DNA from: Variovorax paradoxus
GTDB taxonomy: Bacteria > Pseudomonadota > Gammaproteobacteria > Burkholderiales > Burkholderiaceae_C
DNA length: 64,000 bases
Assembly (NCBI RefSeq): GCF_009755665.1
Contig: NZ_CP046622.1
Coordinates: forward strand, 3,410,001 to 3,474,000
Direction: 5' to 3'
A program made the position numbers and the translations under genes. Below are positions 54,245 to 62,785 of the stretch, one piece after another. Position 1 is the stretch's first letter; the number at the start of each line of letters is the position of its first letter. The notes below the pieces were generated by a model. That model saw nothing but the letters and a program-made list of their open reading frames with translations, ran no database searches and was not told the DNA's origin.

Positions 54245-55033
54245 ATGAACACACCCGGCGTACTCCAGATTCCCTCCATGAGGGGCCGTTGCTCCGAGGC
54301 GGAATGGCAAGCCCGCATCGACCTTGCGGCCTGCTATCGCCTTGTCGATCTGTACGGCATGTCGGACATGATGGCCAATCACATCTCGTCGCACGTGCCG
54401 GGCGAGAAAGGCGCCTTTCTCATCAACCCCTACGGGATGATGTACGAGGAGATCACCGCGTCGAGCCTCATCAAGGTCGACCAGGACGGCAACATCCTCT
54501 CCAAGCCCGACTTCGGCCAGCTGGGCTACGGCATCAACAAGGCCGGCTACGTGATCCACAGCGCCGTGCATGCCGCGCGGCCCGACGTGGCCTGCGTGAT
54601 CCACACGCACAGCTGGGCGTCGATGGCGGTTTCCTCTCTCGGATGCGGCCTGCTGCCGCTCACGCAGACCGCCATGCGCTTTCTGAAGATCGGCTATCAC
54701 GACTACCAGGGCGTGGTGCTCAACACCGAGGAGCAGGCCTCGCTGCTGGCCGACCTGGGCCAGGGCGAGGCCGTGATCTTCCGCAACCATGGTGCGCTGG
54801 TGGTGGGCCGCAGCGTGGGCGAGGCCTTCAACTGGATGCACCGGCTCGAGCTGGCCTGCCGCGCGCAGATCGGTGCCATGTCGTGCAACACGCCTCTGAC
54901 GAAAGTGCCGCAGCACATCCTGGAAGAGACGTGGAACAACTACCAGCCCGGCACCCGCCGCCCCTACGGGCTCATGGAATGGCCCGCGCTGCTGCGCAAG
55001 CTGGACCGAATGGACCCGGGCTTTCGCGACTGA
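54245..55033 (+). CDS. Class II aldolase/adducin-like protein, copy 2
   Basis: The 262-residue protein is a paralogue of the product at 48817. They share the run RxDLAACYRLVxLYG, FLINPYGxM and EITASSLxKVDQ. It has metal ligands in CVIHTHSWASMAV and FRNHGALVVG. As in copy 1, the position of the FucA catalytic Glu is a Gly (NKAGYVIHSAVHAA). The two copies differ most in their C-termini. They flank tcuAB, so they may act in series or on different stereoisomers. Confidence 0.8.
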   Translation: MNTPGVLQIPSMRGRCSEAEWQARIDLAACYRLVDLYGMSDMMANHISSHVPGEKGAFLINPYGMMYEEITASSLIKVDQDGNILSKPDFGQLGYGINKAGYVIHSAVHAARPDVACVIHTHSWASMAVSSLGCGLLPLTQTAMRFLKIGYHDYQGVVLNTEEQASLLADLGQGEAVIFRNHGALVVGRSVGEAFNWMHRLELACRAQIGAMSCNTPLTKVPQHILEETWNNYQPGTRRPYGLMEWPALLRKLDRMDPGFRD

Positions 55034-55072
55034 CAGACCCAGCGCATCAACATCCCATCAGAGGAAACAAAA

Positions 55073-56092
55073 ATGACACGAGACAAGCTTTCATCATCCG
55101 TCGATTCATTCGCCCTGCGGCGCCGCAGCCTCGCAAGCGTCGCGGCCATCGCCTTTTTCGCCGGCGGCCTGGTCACGGCGCACCGTGCCGGAGCGCAAGC
55201 GGCGTACCCCTCCAAGCCGGTTCGCGTAGTGGTGGCCTTCACCGCCGGCGGCACCACCGACATACTGGCGCGTGCGGTCACGCAGCAGATGTCCGAGAAG
55301 CTCGGGCAGCCCTTCGTCATCGACAACAAGCCCGGCGGTGGAGGCAACATCGGCACCGAATTCGTGGTGCGCGCACCGGCGGACGGCTACGCGCTCATCG
55401 TCAATTCGGTGGGCCCGATGGCCGTGAACCAGACGCTCTACAAGAACCTGCCCTACGACCCGCTCACGGACCTGGTGCCGGTGGTGCAGATTGCCGACGT
55501 GCCCAACGTGCTGGTCGTGAACCCCGAGGTGCCCGCCAAGACGATGGAAGAATTCATCGCCTACGCGAAGGCCAACCCCGGGAAGCTGAACTACGGTTCC
55601 ACCGGCGTGGGCACCTCCTCGCACCTGTCGAGCTTCATGCTCAGCAAACGCATCGGCGCCGAGACACTGCACATACCGTACAAGGGCGCCAACGCACTGA
55701 ACGACCTGATCGCGGGCCGCGTGCAGTTCATGTTCGCGACCATTCCCTCGGTCATCTCCCATATCAAGGGCGGCAAGCTGCGCGCCATTGCAGTCAGCAG
55801 CCTGCAGCGCTCGCGTTCGCTGCCCGACGTGCCCACGGTGGCCGAGAAAGGCTTTCCGGATTTTTCTGCGGGTTCGTGGTTCGGCTTCTTCGCGCCCAAG
55901 GGCACGCCCGAGCCCGTGATTGCGCTGCTCAACAAGGCCGTCAACGACACGCTGCCCTCGCTGAGCGCACAGATGGTGCGCGAGGGTGCCGACCCGGTCG
56001 GAGGCACACCCGCGCAGTTCGGCCAGTTCACGCGGCGCGAGTACGAGAAGTGGAAGCTGATCGTGCGCGAATCGGGCGCCACGGCCGAGTGA
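55073..56092 (+). CDS. Bug/TctC-family periplasmic substrate-binding protein
   Basis: This 339-residue receptor of the Bordetella-uptake-gene/TctC type has an extended signal peptide (ALRRRSLASVAAIAFFAGG, then ending RAGAQA before AYPSKPVRVVVAF). PFVIDNKPGGGGNIGTE is the hallmark loop of the family. Such proteins bind carboxylates and usually work with TctAB, but no TctAB genes are near. They may act with other transporters or as sensors. The start ATG 55073 follows GAGGAAACAAAA. Confidence 0.9.
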   Translation: MTRDKLSSSVDSFALRRRSLASVAAIAFFAGGLVTAHRAGAQAAYPSKPVRVVVAFTAGGTTDILARAVTQQMSEKLGQPFVIDNKPGGGGNIGTEFVVRAPADGYALIVNSVGPMAVNQTLYKNLPYDPLTDLVPVVQIADVPNVLVVNPEVPAKTMEEFIAYAKANPGKLNYGSTGVGTSSHLSSFMLSKRIGAETLHIPYKGANALNDLIAGRVQFMFATIPSVISHIKGGKLRAIAVSSLQRSRSLPDVPTVAEKGFPDFSAGSWFGFFAPKGTPEPVIALLNKAVNDTLPSLSAQMVREGADPVGGTPAQFGQFTRREYEKWKLIVRESGATAE

Positions 56093-56105
56093 CCCAACCA
56101 CGCAC

Positions 56106-57089
56106 GTGAAGACACCGATGCAGCCGCTGCGCATTCTCATGTCGCCCGAGGCTGCGCGCCATGCCGGCGATGGCCTGCAGGCGGCACTCGGCGGCAAGCC
56201 GTATGTGCTGGCAACCATTGGCGACGATGCCGATGTGGCCTTCGTCTCGCGCGACGTCACCGGCCTTTCGACCAAGCATGCGGTGCTGCCCCACACCCAA
56301 CGCTTTCACGATGCGCTGCGCGGCGCGCCTTCGCTGAAATGGGTGCATGCCCACTCGTCGGGTGCCGACCGGCCGGTGTATGGCGAACTCCTTGCGCGCG
56401 GCGTGGCCGTGACGACGTCATCCGGCGCCAACGCCGGGGTTGTGGTGCAGACCGCGCTGGCCGGCGTGCTGATGCTGGCGCGCTGCTTTCCGCAGCTGCT
56501 GGCGGCGCAGCGCAACCGGAGCTGGGCACCGCTCGTGGGCAGCGGGCTCCCACGCGACCTTGCGGGGCAGACCGCGGTCATCGTCGGCTGGGGCCCGATC
56601 GGCCAGAGCCTGGCCTCGCTGCTTGCGACGCTGGGCCTGCACGTGGTCGCCGTTCGAAGCACCGATGGCGCAGCCGAATCGCCGGCATCCGAAACGGTGA
56701 GCTACGAGCGCATCGGCGAAGTGCTGCCGCGGGCCGACTGGCTGGTGCTGTGCTGCCCGTTGACCGAGCGCACGCGCGGGCTCGTCGATGCGGCTGCGCT
56801 CGCGCGCTTGCCGGCCGACGCGCGCCTGGTGAATGTGGCGCGCGGCGAAGTGGTGAAAGAACCCGCACTCATCGACGCTCTTCGGCGCGGTGCACTGGCC
56901 GGCGCCTACCTCGACGTGTTCGCACACGAGCCGCTGCCGGTCGATTCGCCCCTGTGGGACATGCCCAACGTGATCGTCACGCCGCACACTGCGGGCCACT
57001 CCGATGGCAACGAAATGCGGGTGGCCGCCATCTTCCTGGACAACCTGCGCCGCTGGGCCGAGGGACAGCCGCTGTTAAACCGGGTGTAA
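56106..57089 (+). CDS. D-2-hydroxyacid dehydrogenase
   Basis: The 327-residue NAD(P)-dependent enzyme of the D-isomer 2-hydroxyacid dehydrogenase family shows VIVGWGPIGQSLA as the nucleotide site. The three catalytic residues are in VNVARGEVV (Arg), FAHEPLP (Glu) and TPHTAGH (His). It probably reduces or oxidises a 2-keto/2-hydroxy acid. It ends the catabolic run, 14 bp after the Bug receptor. The start may be GTG 56106 or ATG 56118. Neither has a clear ribosome site. Confidence 0.86.
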   Translation: MKTPMQPLRILMSPEAARHAGDGLQAALGGKPYVLATIGDDADVAFVSRDVTGLSTKHAVLPHTQRFHDALRGAPSLKWVHAHSSGADRPVYGELLARGVAVTTSSGANAGVVVQTALAGVLMLARCFPQLLAAQRNRSWAPLVGSGLPRDLAGQTAVIVGWGPIGQSLASLLATLGLHVVAVRSTDGAAESPASETVSYERIGEVLPRADWLVLCCPLTERTRGLVDAAALARLPADARLVNVARGEVVKEPALIDALRRGALAGAYLDVFAHEPLPVDSPLWDMPNVIVTPHTAGHSDGNEMRVAAIFLDNLRRWAEGQPLLNRV

Positions 57090-57146
57090 CAGCTCCAAAG
57101 ACCGACCGTGCCGTGCGGTCAGGCTTTGGCGTGAGAATGGCGGCTC

Positions 57147-59438
57147 ATGCACGTTCGAACCCCCGCCATGGCGGCCCTGCTGGGCTTGGCCTGTTTTCTC
57201 TCTCCCGTTTCCGCCGTCACTCCCGTCTCACAGAGAGCTCCTGCAACCCCTGTAGGGCCTCAAGGCGTCGACGCTCGTATCGATTCGCTCGTCGCCCGCA
57301 TGACGGTCGAGGAGAAGGTGGGCCAGCTCAGCCTTTACGGCCCCGCCGACACAAACATTCCCGGCAACCCCCAGGCCGGCCAGCGCAATGCGCAGCAAGA
57401 GATCGACGACGTGCGCGCCGGCCGGCTCACAGGCCTGTTCAACAATCAGGGACTGGAGCGCAAGCGCGTCCTGCAAGAGGTGGCCGTGCGCGAATCGCGC
57501 CTGGGCATTCCGCTGCTCTACGGCGCCGACGTGATCCACGGCTTTCGCACCATCTTCCCCATGCCCCTGGCAGAGGCCGCCAGCTGGGAGCCAGAACTGG
57601 CCGAGCGCACCGCCCGCGCGGCGGCGGTGGAAGCCAGCGCCGACGGCTTTCGCTGGACCTTTGCGCCCATGGTGGACATTGCCCGCGATGCACGCTGGGG
57701 CCGCGGCATCGAGGGTGCGGGCGAAGACGTGTACCTGGCCAACCTGTTCGCGGCGGCACGCGTACGCGGCTTTCAGGGCAGCGACCTCTCGCGCGGCGAT
57801 GCATTGCTGGCCACGCCCAAGCACTTTGCGGCCTATGGTGCGGCCGAGGGCGGGCTCGACTACGCAGCCACCGATATTTCCGAGCGCACGCTGCGCCAGG
57901 TGTACCTGCCGCCGTTCCGCGCCGCGCTTGACGCGGGTGCGCTCTCGGTAATGAGCGCCTTCAATGAAATCTCCGGCATCCCCTCGATCGCCAACCCTGC
58001 GCTGCTGACGGGCGTGCTGCGCGACGAGTGGAAGTTCAAGGGCTTCGTGGTTTCGGACTACACCGCCGACGAGGAACTGATTGCCCACGGCTACGCCGCC
58101 AATGGGCGGGAAGCAGCCAAGCAGTCGTTCCTGGCCGGCACCGACGTCAGCATGCAAAGCGGCCTCTACATGCGCTACCTGCCCGAACTCGTGGCCTCGG
58201 GCGAAGTGCCGACGGCCCGGCTGGACGACGCGGTGCGCCGCGTGCTGTGGGTCAAGCAGAAGCTCGGCCTGTTCGACCAGCCCTTTCGAGGGCTCCACGG
58301 TCCCCCCGCGCAGGCCCGGCCCGAAAACCCCGCGCACATTGCGCTGGCACGCGAGGACGCACGCCGTTCCATCGTGATGCTGAAGAACGAACGTGCAGTG
58401 CTGCCGCTGCCCAAGTCCGGCAAGAAGATCGCGCTGATCGGCCCCTTCGCCTCCGGCACGCAAGACCTGCTCGGCGCCTGGAGCCTGTTCCCGGGGCAGT
58501 CGGGCCCGGTCGGCATTGAAGATGGCCTGCGTGCGGCGCTGCACGCCCCCAAAGCATTGACCGTGGTGCGCGGCTCAAACATCGAGTCGCCGCTGGCGGG
58601 CGGCATCGAAGCCGCGGTGGCCGCCGCGCGCGACGCCGACGTGGTGGTGCTCGCCATCGGCGAAGGACAGCTCATGTCGGGCGAGGCCCGTTCGCGCACC
58701 GACATCGGCCTACCCCAGGCGCAGCAAGACTTGGCCGAAGCAGTGGCCGCAACCGGCAAGCCCGTTGTCGTATTGCTGAGCAACGGCCGTGCGATGGCGC
58801 TTCGGGGCGCGGTGCGCAATGCCGACGCGATTCTTGTCACCTGGTTTCTGGGCGTGCAGACGGGCTCCGCCATTGCGGACGTAGTGTTCGGTGACTTCAA
58901 CCCATCGGGCCGGCTGCCGGTGAGCTTTCCGCAAACGTCGGGGCAGGTGCCCTTCTACTATGGCCAGAAGCGCACCGGCCGGCCGTTGCCCGACAACGAC
59001 CAGGCCATGGCTTTCAAGACCCGCTACGTGGACACCACGAACCAGGCGCTCTACCCCTTCGGATACGGCATCGGCTATGCACCTGTGCGCTACGACGGCA
59101 TCGAACTCAGCCGCGACCGGCTGCCGATTGGCAGCACCCTGCGCGTGCGTGCCACGGTAACCAACACCGGCCAGCGCGAGGCCGAGGAGGTGGTGCAGCT
59201 CTATACCGCCGAACGCGCCGCGAGCGTGACGCGGCCCGTGCGCGAACTCAAGAACTTTCAAAAGGTGCGCATCGAGCCCGGCGCATCGAAGGTGGTCGAG
59301 TTCACGCTGGGCGCGGAAGACCTGCAGTTCATCGGCCGCGACATGAAGCCGACCGTCGAACCCGGCGAGTTCGATCTGTGGGTGGCGCCTTCGGCTACCG
59401 GCGGCATACGAAAGGGCTTTGCGCTGACGCGGGAGTGA
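57147..59438 (+). CDS. bglX: Secreted glycoside hydrolase family 3 beta-glucosidase
   Basis: This 763-residue protein has a signal peptide (residues 1 to about 23, ending SPVSA). It has the GH3 N-terminal barrel with RLGIPLLYGADVIHGFRT and KHFAAYGA, and the nucleophile Asp in FVVSDYTADEEL. The alpha/beta sandwich and a C-terminal fibronectin III-like domain (RVRATVTNTGQREAEEVVQLY) follow. The layout is that of periplasmic BglX, which hydrolyses beta-linked glucosides or xylosides. It ends at the terminator 59489-59512 and stands alone. Confidence 0.92.
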   Translation: MHVRTPAMAALLGLACFLSPVSAVTPVSQRAPATPVGPQGVDARIDSLVARMTVEEKVGQLSLYGPADTNIPGNPQAGQRNAQQEIDDVRAGRLTGLFNNQGLERKRVLQEVAVRESRLGIPLLYGADVIHGFRTIFPMPLAEAASWEPELAERTARAAAVEASADGFRWTFAPMVDIARDARWGRGIEGAGEDVYLANLFAAARVRGFQGSDLSRGDALLATPKHFAAYGAAEGGLDYAATDISERTLRQVYLPPFRAALDAGALSVMSAFNEISGIPSIANPALLTGVLRDEWKFKGFVVSDYTADEELIAHGYAANGREAAKQSFLAGTDVSMQSGLYMRYLPELVASGEVPTARLDDAVRRVLWVKQKLGLFDQPFRGLHGPPAQARPENPAHIALAREDARRSIVMLKNERAVLPLPKSGKKIALIGPFASGTQDLLGAWSLFPGQSGPVGIEDGLRAALHAPKALTVVRGSNIESPLAGGIEAAVAAARDADVVVLAIGEGQLMSGEARSRTDIGLPQAQQDLAEAVAATGKPVVVLLSNGRAMALRGAVRNADAILVTWFLGVQTGSAIADVVFGDFNPSGRLPVSFPQTSGQVPFYYGQKRTGRPLPDNDQAMAFKTRYVDTTNQALYPFGYGIGYAPVRYDGIELSRDRLPIGSTLRVRATVTNTGQREAEEVVQLYTAERAASVTRPVRELKNFQKVRIEPGASKVVEFTLGAEDLQFIGRDMKPTVEPGEFDLWVAPSATGGIRKGFALTRE

Positions 59439-59488
59439 CGCACGCCGCGCAACGCATCTAGCCCCCCAGGCTTTCTACAGCAACGGAA

Positions 59489-59512
59489 AACGGGCCCCAT
59501 CGAGGGCCCGTT
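59489..59512. terminator. Bidirectional terminator after bglX
   Basis: AACGGGCCC and GGGCCCGTT form a perfect 9-bp stem with a 6-base loop. TTCTTCAT follows on the plus strand. On the minus strand the stem is followed by TTCCGTTG. It serves the convergent bglX and DUF4148 genes. Confidence 0.85.
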
Positions 59513-59545
59513 CTTCATCATCGCAGTGATCAAGGAAAGATCGGC

Positions 59546-59896
59546 TTACAGGCCAGCTTGGCGCGTGAACGACACGCTGGGCTTCTTGTAGGCTTGCGGC
59601 ACTTCGTCGCGGTAGAACGCGCGGCGGTCGAGGCTGGCCAGCGGGTCATGTGCCTTGGCAACGGCTTCAGCCTGGATCACCGAGCGGTCGGCGGTCGAGG
59701 TGAAGGGTTGTGCGCCGGCGCTGGCGCCTTCGCTGTATCGGTTGCCGGCGCGAGCGGCGGCAACGGCTTGCGGAGCGACTTCGGAGCGCGACACGCCCGA
59801 GTTCACGGTCAGCACGCCTTCATAGGTTTCTGCTTGCGCACCGGCGGCAGCCAGGAGCGAGAGAGCAGCGGCAGCGAGGATCTTCGAGGCATTCAT
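59546..59896 (-). CDS. Exported DUF4148 family protein
   Basis: This 116-residue protein has a clear signal peptide (ILAAAALSLLAAAGAQA, then ETYEG). The short mature domain contains SRSEVAPQAVAAARAGNRYSEG, the DUF4148 pattern found in Burkholderiales. Function is unknown. It has AGGAGATTG before its ATG. A hairpin with U-tract lies about 55 bp upstream in its possible leader. Confidence 0.85.
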   Translation of the reverse strand: MNASKILAAAALSLLAAAGAQAETYEGVLTVNSGVSRSEVAPQAVAAARAGNRYSEGASAGAQPFTSTADRSVIQAEAVAKAHDPLASLDRRAFYRDEVPQAYKKPSVSFTRQAGL

Positions 59897-60223
59897 TTCA
59901 ATCTCCTAATGGGTTGGTTGGTGAGAAGAAGTTTGATCCCGAACACCCATAAAAAAACGCCGCAAAACGAATCACGGCGTTCACGAGATTGAAACAATCC
60001 CGACAGGACCGAGCGCTGCCATGTCAAGCGGCGAGTGCTGTTTTCCGATCCAAACATTGCATCAGCGGATGCTGTCATTGGATTGGACCCTGCTCCACCC
60101 CGTCGATAGCATCCGCTTCTTCTTCATTGGCTCGGACTGGGGGGCGCCCAGCAACACGCAGCCAACGTTGAAGCGCTGCTGCCGGGGAAGCAGCGGCGCA
60201 CTATTCCAATCTCTCGGAGACAT
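59897..60223. other. 327-bp divergent intergenic region
   Basis: The gap lies between the divergent DUF4148 and Bug/TctC genes. It holds a minus-strand terminator-like hairpin (59951-59981) and, for the Bug gene, a ribosome site TCTCGGAGACAT just before ATG 60224. Short open frames here have no coding character. The rest has no obvious elements. Confidence 0.6.
59951..59981 (-). terminator. Orphan minus-strand rho-independent terminator
   Basis: Read on the minus strand, AACGCCG, a 12-base loop and CGGCGTT are followed at once by a T-tract (59957-59951). This is a textbook intrinsic terminator but lies upstream of DUF4148 and downstream of no annotated minus-strand gene. It may end a small RNA or act as a leader attenuator for DUF4148. 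Confidence 0.65.
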
Positions 60224-61201
60224 ATGAAAAACACTCTAAAGAAGCTTGCCGCTGCCGCAACGGCAGCATTGGCATTGGCTGCACCGGCGTTCGCGTCCGA
60301 CTACCCTTCGCGTCCTATCACGATCATCGTTCCCTATGCGCCGGGCGGATCTTCCGACGCCATCGCGCGCAGAATTTCCCAGCCGCTGGCGGAAGTCCTG
60401 GGAACAAGCGTCGTCGTCGAAAACAAGGCCGGTGCCAATGGCGCCCTGGGCGCTGTGCAATTGACCCGCGCCAAGCCGGACGGCTACACCCTTCTCCTTG
60501 GAGCGCTGGGAGTACTGGCCATCAACCAGGGGCTGTACAAGAACCTGGGTTACCTGCCCGAGCGTGACTTCGACATGCTGACAATCGCGGTGCGTACGCC
60601 GAACGCCATCGTCGTGAACCCAAAGGTGCCGGCGCATTCGATTCCGGAGCTCCTGACCTACCTCAAGAGCAGCGGAGGCAAAGCGCCCATCGCCACGGCA
60701 GGCTCGGGATCGAGCGAGCATCTGACGCTGGCGCTGTTTCTGCAGAATGCCGGAACAGAAGGTGTTCACGTTCCATACAAAGGCGGTGGGCCGGCCATCA
60801 GCGACACACTGGCAGGACACGCTGAAGTGCTGGTATCGAACCTGGGGAACGTGGCGCCGTACACCAAGTCAGGGCAGCTTCGCCTGCTTGCAATCACCGG
60901 TGACAAGCGCGACCGCATGACCCCCGCAACGATGACGTTGGCACAGGCCGGCGTCCACGGTCTCGACGACGTGTATTCGTGGCAAGGCATTGCCGCACCC
61001 AAAGGATTACCGTCAGCAATCAAGCAGCGGCTCAGCGAGGCGATCCTCAAAGTTCTGACTTCCGATGCCTTCGGGCGGCAAATGGCGGAGCTCGGCTTCG
61101 AGGTGGTAGCCAACAACGGCGCGGAAGCGACCGCTTTCCAGATCAGGGAAGCTGCTCGCTGGAAGAAGGTGATCGAGGCAAACAATGTCAAGGTGGACTA
61201 A
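60224..61201 (+). CDS. Bug/TctC-family periplasmic substrate-binding protein
   Basis: The 325-residue receptor has a signal peptide (KLAAAATAALALAAPAFA before SDYPSRPITIIVPYAPGG). The family motif VVVENKAGANGALG is present. It overlaps the hydroxyacid oxidase gene by 17 bp, an unusual degree of coupling that suggests its ligand is that enzyme's substrate or a related 2-hydroxy acid. TctA/TctB partners are not present. Confidence 0.9.
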   Translation: MKNTLKKLAAAATAALALAAPAFASDYPSRPITIIVPYAPGGSSDAIARRISQPLAEVLGTSVVVENKAGANGALGAVQLTRAKPDGYTLLLGALGVLAINQGLYKNLGYLPERDFDMLTIAVRTPNAIVVNPKVPAHSIPELLTYLKSSGGKAPIATAGSGSSEHLTLALFLQNAGTEGVHVPYKGGGPAISDTLAGHAEVLVSNLGNVAPYTKSGQLRLLAITGDKRDRMTPATMTLAQAGVHGLDDVYSWQGIAAPKGLPSAIKQRLSEAILKVLTSDAFGRQMAELGFEVVANNGAEATAFQIREAARWKKVIEANNVKVD

Positions 61202-62360
61202 GCCCGCCTTTGCGGCCGCCTACAGCACGGCAGAGATGCGCGAACTGGCCCGCAAGCGCCTGCCGCACGGGCTCTTCGAGTACGTCGACCGGGGCACCGG
61301 CGACGAAAACGCCCGCACCTACAACCGTGCGTCGTTCGACCGGATCCGGCTCGTGCCGCGAGTGCTGCGCGACGTATCGCAGCGACATCAGCGTGTGGAG
61401 CTTTTCGGGCGAACGCTGGAGTCTCCGCTGGCAATCAGCCCGACGGCGGCTGCCGGCCTGCTTTGGTACGAGGGTGAGATCGCCTTGGCGCGCGCTGCCA
61501 AGGCGGCTGGAATTCCGTTCACGCTGTCCACCTCTTCAATCACCAGTATGGAACGAGTGGCGGAAGCTGCCGGCGATACCGAGCTCTGGTTTCAGCTTTA
61601 TATGTGGCCGGACAGAAACATGTCGTATCAGCTCGTCGAGCGCGTGCGCGAAGCCGGCTACAAAGCCTTGATTCTTACGGTCGACACGCCCGTCTTGCCG
61701 CTGCGGCCCTACAACCTCCGCAACGGCTTTGGCGTTCCGATCCGGATGACGGCCCGCAATACCTATGACGTGGCGCGCCATCCGGGATGGTTTCTGGATG
61801 TGCTGGTTCCACACGTGCGACGGCACGGCATGCCACGCTACGAGAACTATCCCAAGGAATTCCAGGCAGGCTTGCGTCAGAGCAAAGGAGCCAAGCCTTT
61901 CGCCAACCCGAAGAACGACCGGAGCACGTGGCAAGAGCTGCGCGAGCTGCGCAAGCACTGGAAAGAACCATTGATGGTCAAAGGCATCCTCAGTGCCGCG
62001 GATGCACTCATCGCAGTGGACAACGGCGCCGACGCCATCATTGTTTCAAACCACGCAGGCCGAAACCTGGACAGCCTTGTCTCTCCGATGGACGTTCTGC
62101 CACAGATCATCGAAGCCGTCGGAGCGCGCGTTCCCGTATTGATCGACAGCGGATTTTCCGATGGAAGCGACGTGGTGAAGGCGCTGGCGCTTGGCGCGCG
62201 CTGCGTCATGCTCGGGCGACCGCCCTTGTATGGTGTTTCCGTTGGGGGTCAACAAGGTGCGCAGCGCGTGCTCCAGCTGTTCCGGGATGACATCGAACGA
62301 ACCCTCGGTCTCCTCGGTTGCGCAGATCTCTCGAGCTTGAGCCGGGAGCATCTTGCTTGA
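61185..62360 (+). CDS. FMN-dependent alpha-hydroxyacid oxidase/dehydrogenase
   Basis: This 391-residue enzyme of the lactate/glycolate/mandelate family binds FMN in a TIM barrel. Blocks include SPTAAAGLLWYEGE and LILTVDTPVLPLR, with catalytic His and Arg in SNHAGRNLDS. The C-terminal phosphate loop is DSGFSDGSDVVKALALGA. The usual motif is SNHGGRQLD, so H-A-G-R-N is a small variant. It oxidises an L-2-hydroxy acid to the keto acid. The start ATG 61185 lies inside the Bug gene. Confidence 0.9.
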   Translation: MSRWTKPAFAAAYSTAEMRELARKRLPHGLFEYVDRGTGDENARTYNRASFDRIRLVPRVLRDVSQRHQRVELFGRTLESPLAISPTAAAGLLWYEGEIALARAAKAAGIPFTLSTSSITSMERVAEAAGDTELWFQLYMWPDRNMSYQLVERVREAGYKALILTVDTPVLPLRPYNLRNGFGVPIRMTARNTYDVARHPGWFLDVLVPHVRRHGMPRYENYPKEFQAGLRQSKGAKPFANPKNDRSTWQELRELRKHWKEPLMVKGILSAADALIAVDNGADAIIVSNHAGRNLDSLVSPMDVLPQIIEAVGARVPVLIDSGFSDGSDVVKALALGARCVMLGRPPLYGVSVGGQQGAQRVLQLFRDDIERTLGLLGCADLSSLSREHLA

Positions 62361-62433
62361 CTGGTGGGCAGTGTGGTGACCGGGGTCACGAATGCGTCGC
62401 AAGCAACAAGGCTTTGCCGCAACGGCATCCGGG

Positions 62434-62778
62434 CTAGTGCGAAATCATCCAGGGCCGCTTCGACGGCGCCGACTTCGCACCGCTGGGCGCCGTCAACGTT
62501 GCGCTGCGCCGCGACGCTCCCGAGCAGCATCCGCAGCCCGCCGGATGCTTGAAGCGCGCGTAGTCGCGCGAGCTGCCCGGCTCATGCCGCGCACGCTCGT
62601 TGGTCTCCATGGCACGGCGAGTGCCCGAGGCCATCAGTGCGAGCCGCGGTGCGGCCGAAAGCACGCGCGGCGACGCGCATCCGCAGTCAGGGCAAGCGGC
62701 GGGCTCGTCGCGCTGGCCCGAAGGCCGCAGCGCCTCGAAACCGCCGCACTGGCCGCAGGCGTAATCGTAGGTAGGCAT
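62434..62778 (-). CDS. fmdB: FmdB family zinc-ribbon protein
   Basis: This 114-residue protein has an N-terminal zinc ribbon (MPTYDYACGQCGGFE and CPDCGCASPRVLSA, two CxxC pairs). A C-terminal CGCCSG cysteine patch follows. FmdB is named as a regulator in the formamidase gene cluster of Methylophilus, although the direct role is unproved. It lies 7 bp after fmdA on the same strand. Confidence 0.87.
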   Translation of the reverse strand: MPTYDYACGQCGGFEALRPSGQRDEPAACPDCGCASPRVLSAAPRLALMASGTRRAMETNERARHEPGSSRDYARFKHPAGCGCCSGASRRSATLTAPSGAKSAPSKRPWMISH

Positions 62779-62785
62779 GGGTGCG

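Noticed and set aside
59893..60078. A 61-codon minus-strand frame across the orphan terminator
   Set aside because: It runs through the terminator hairpin and has no ribosome site or family resemblance.
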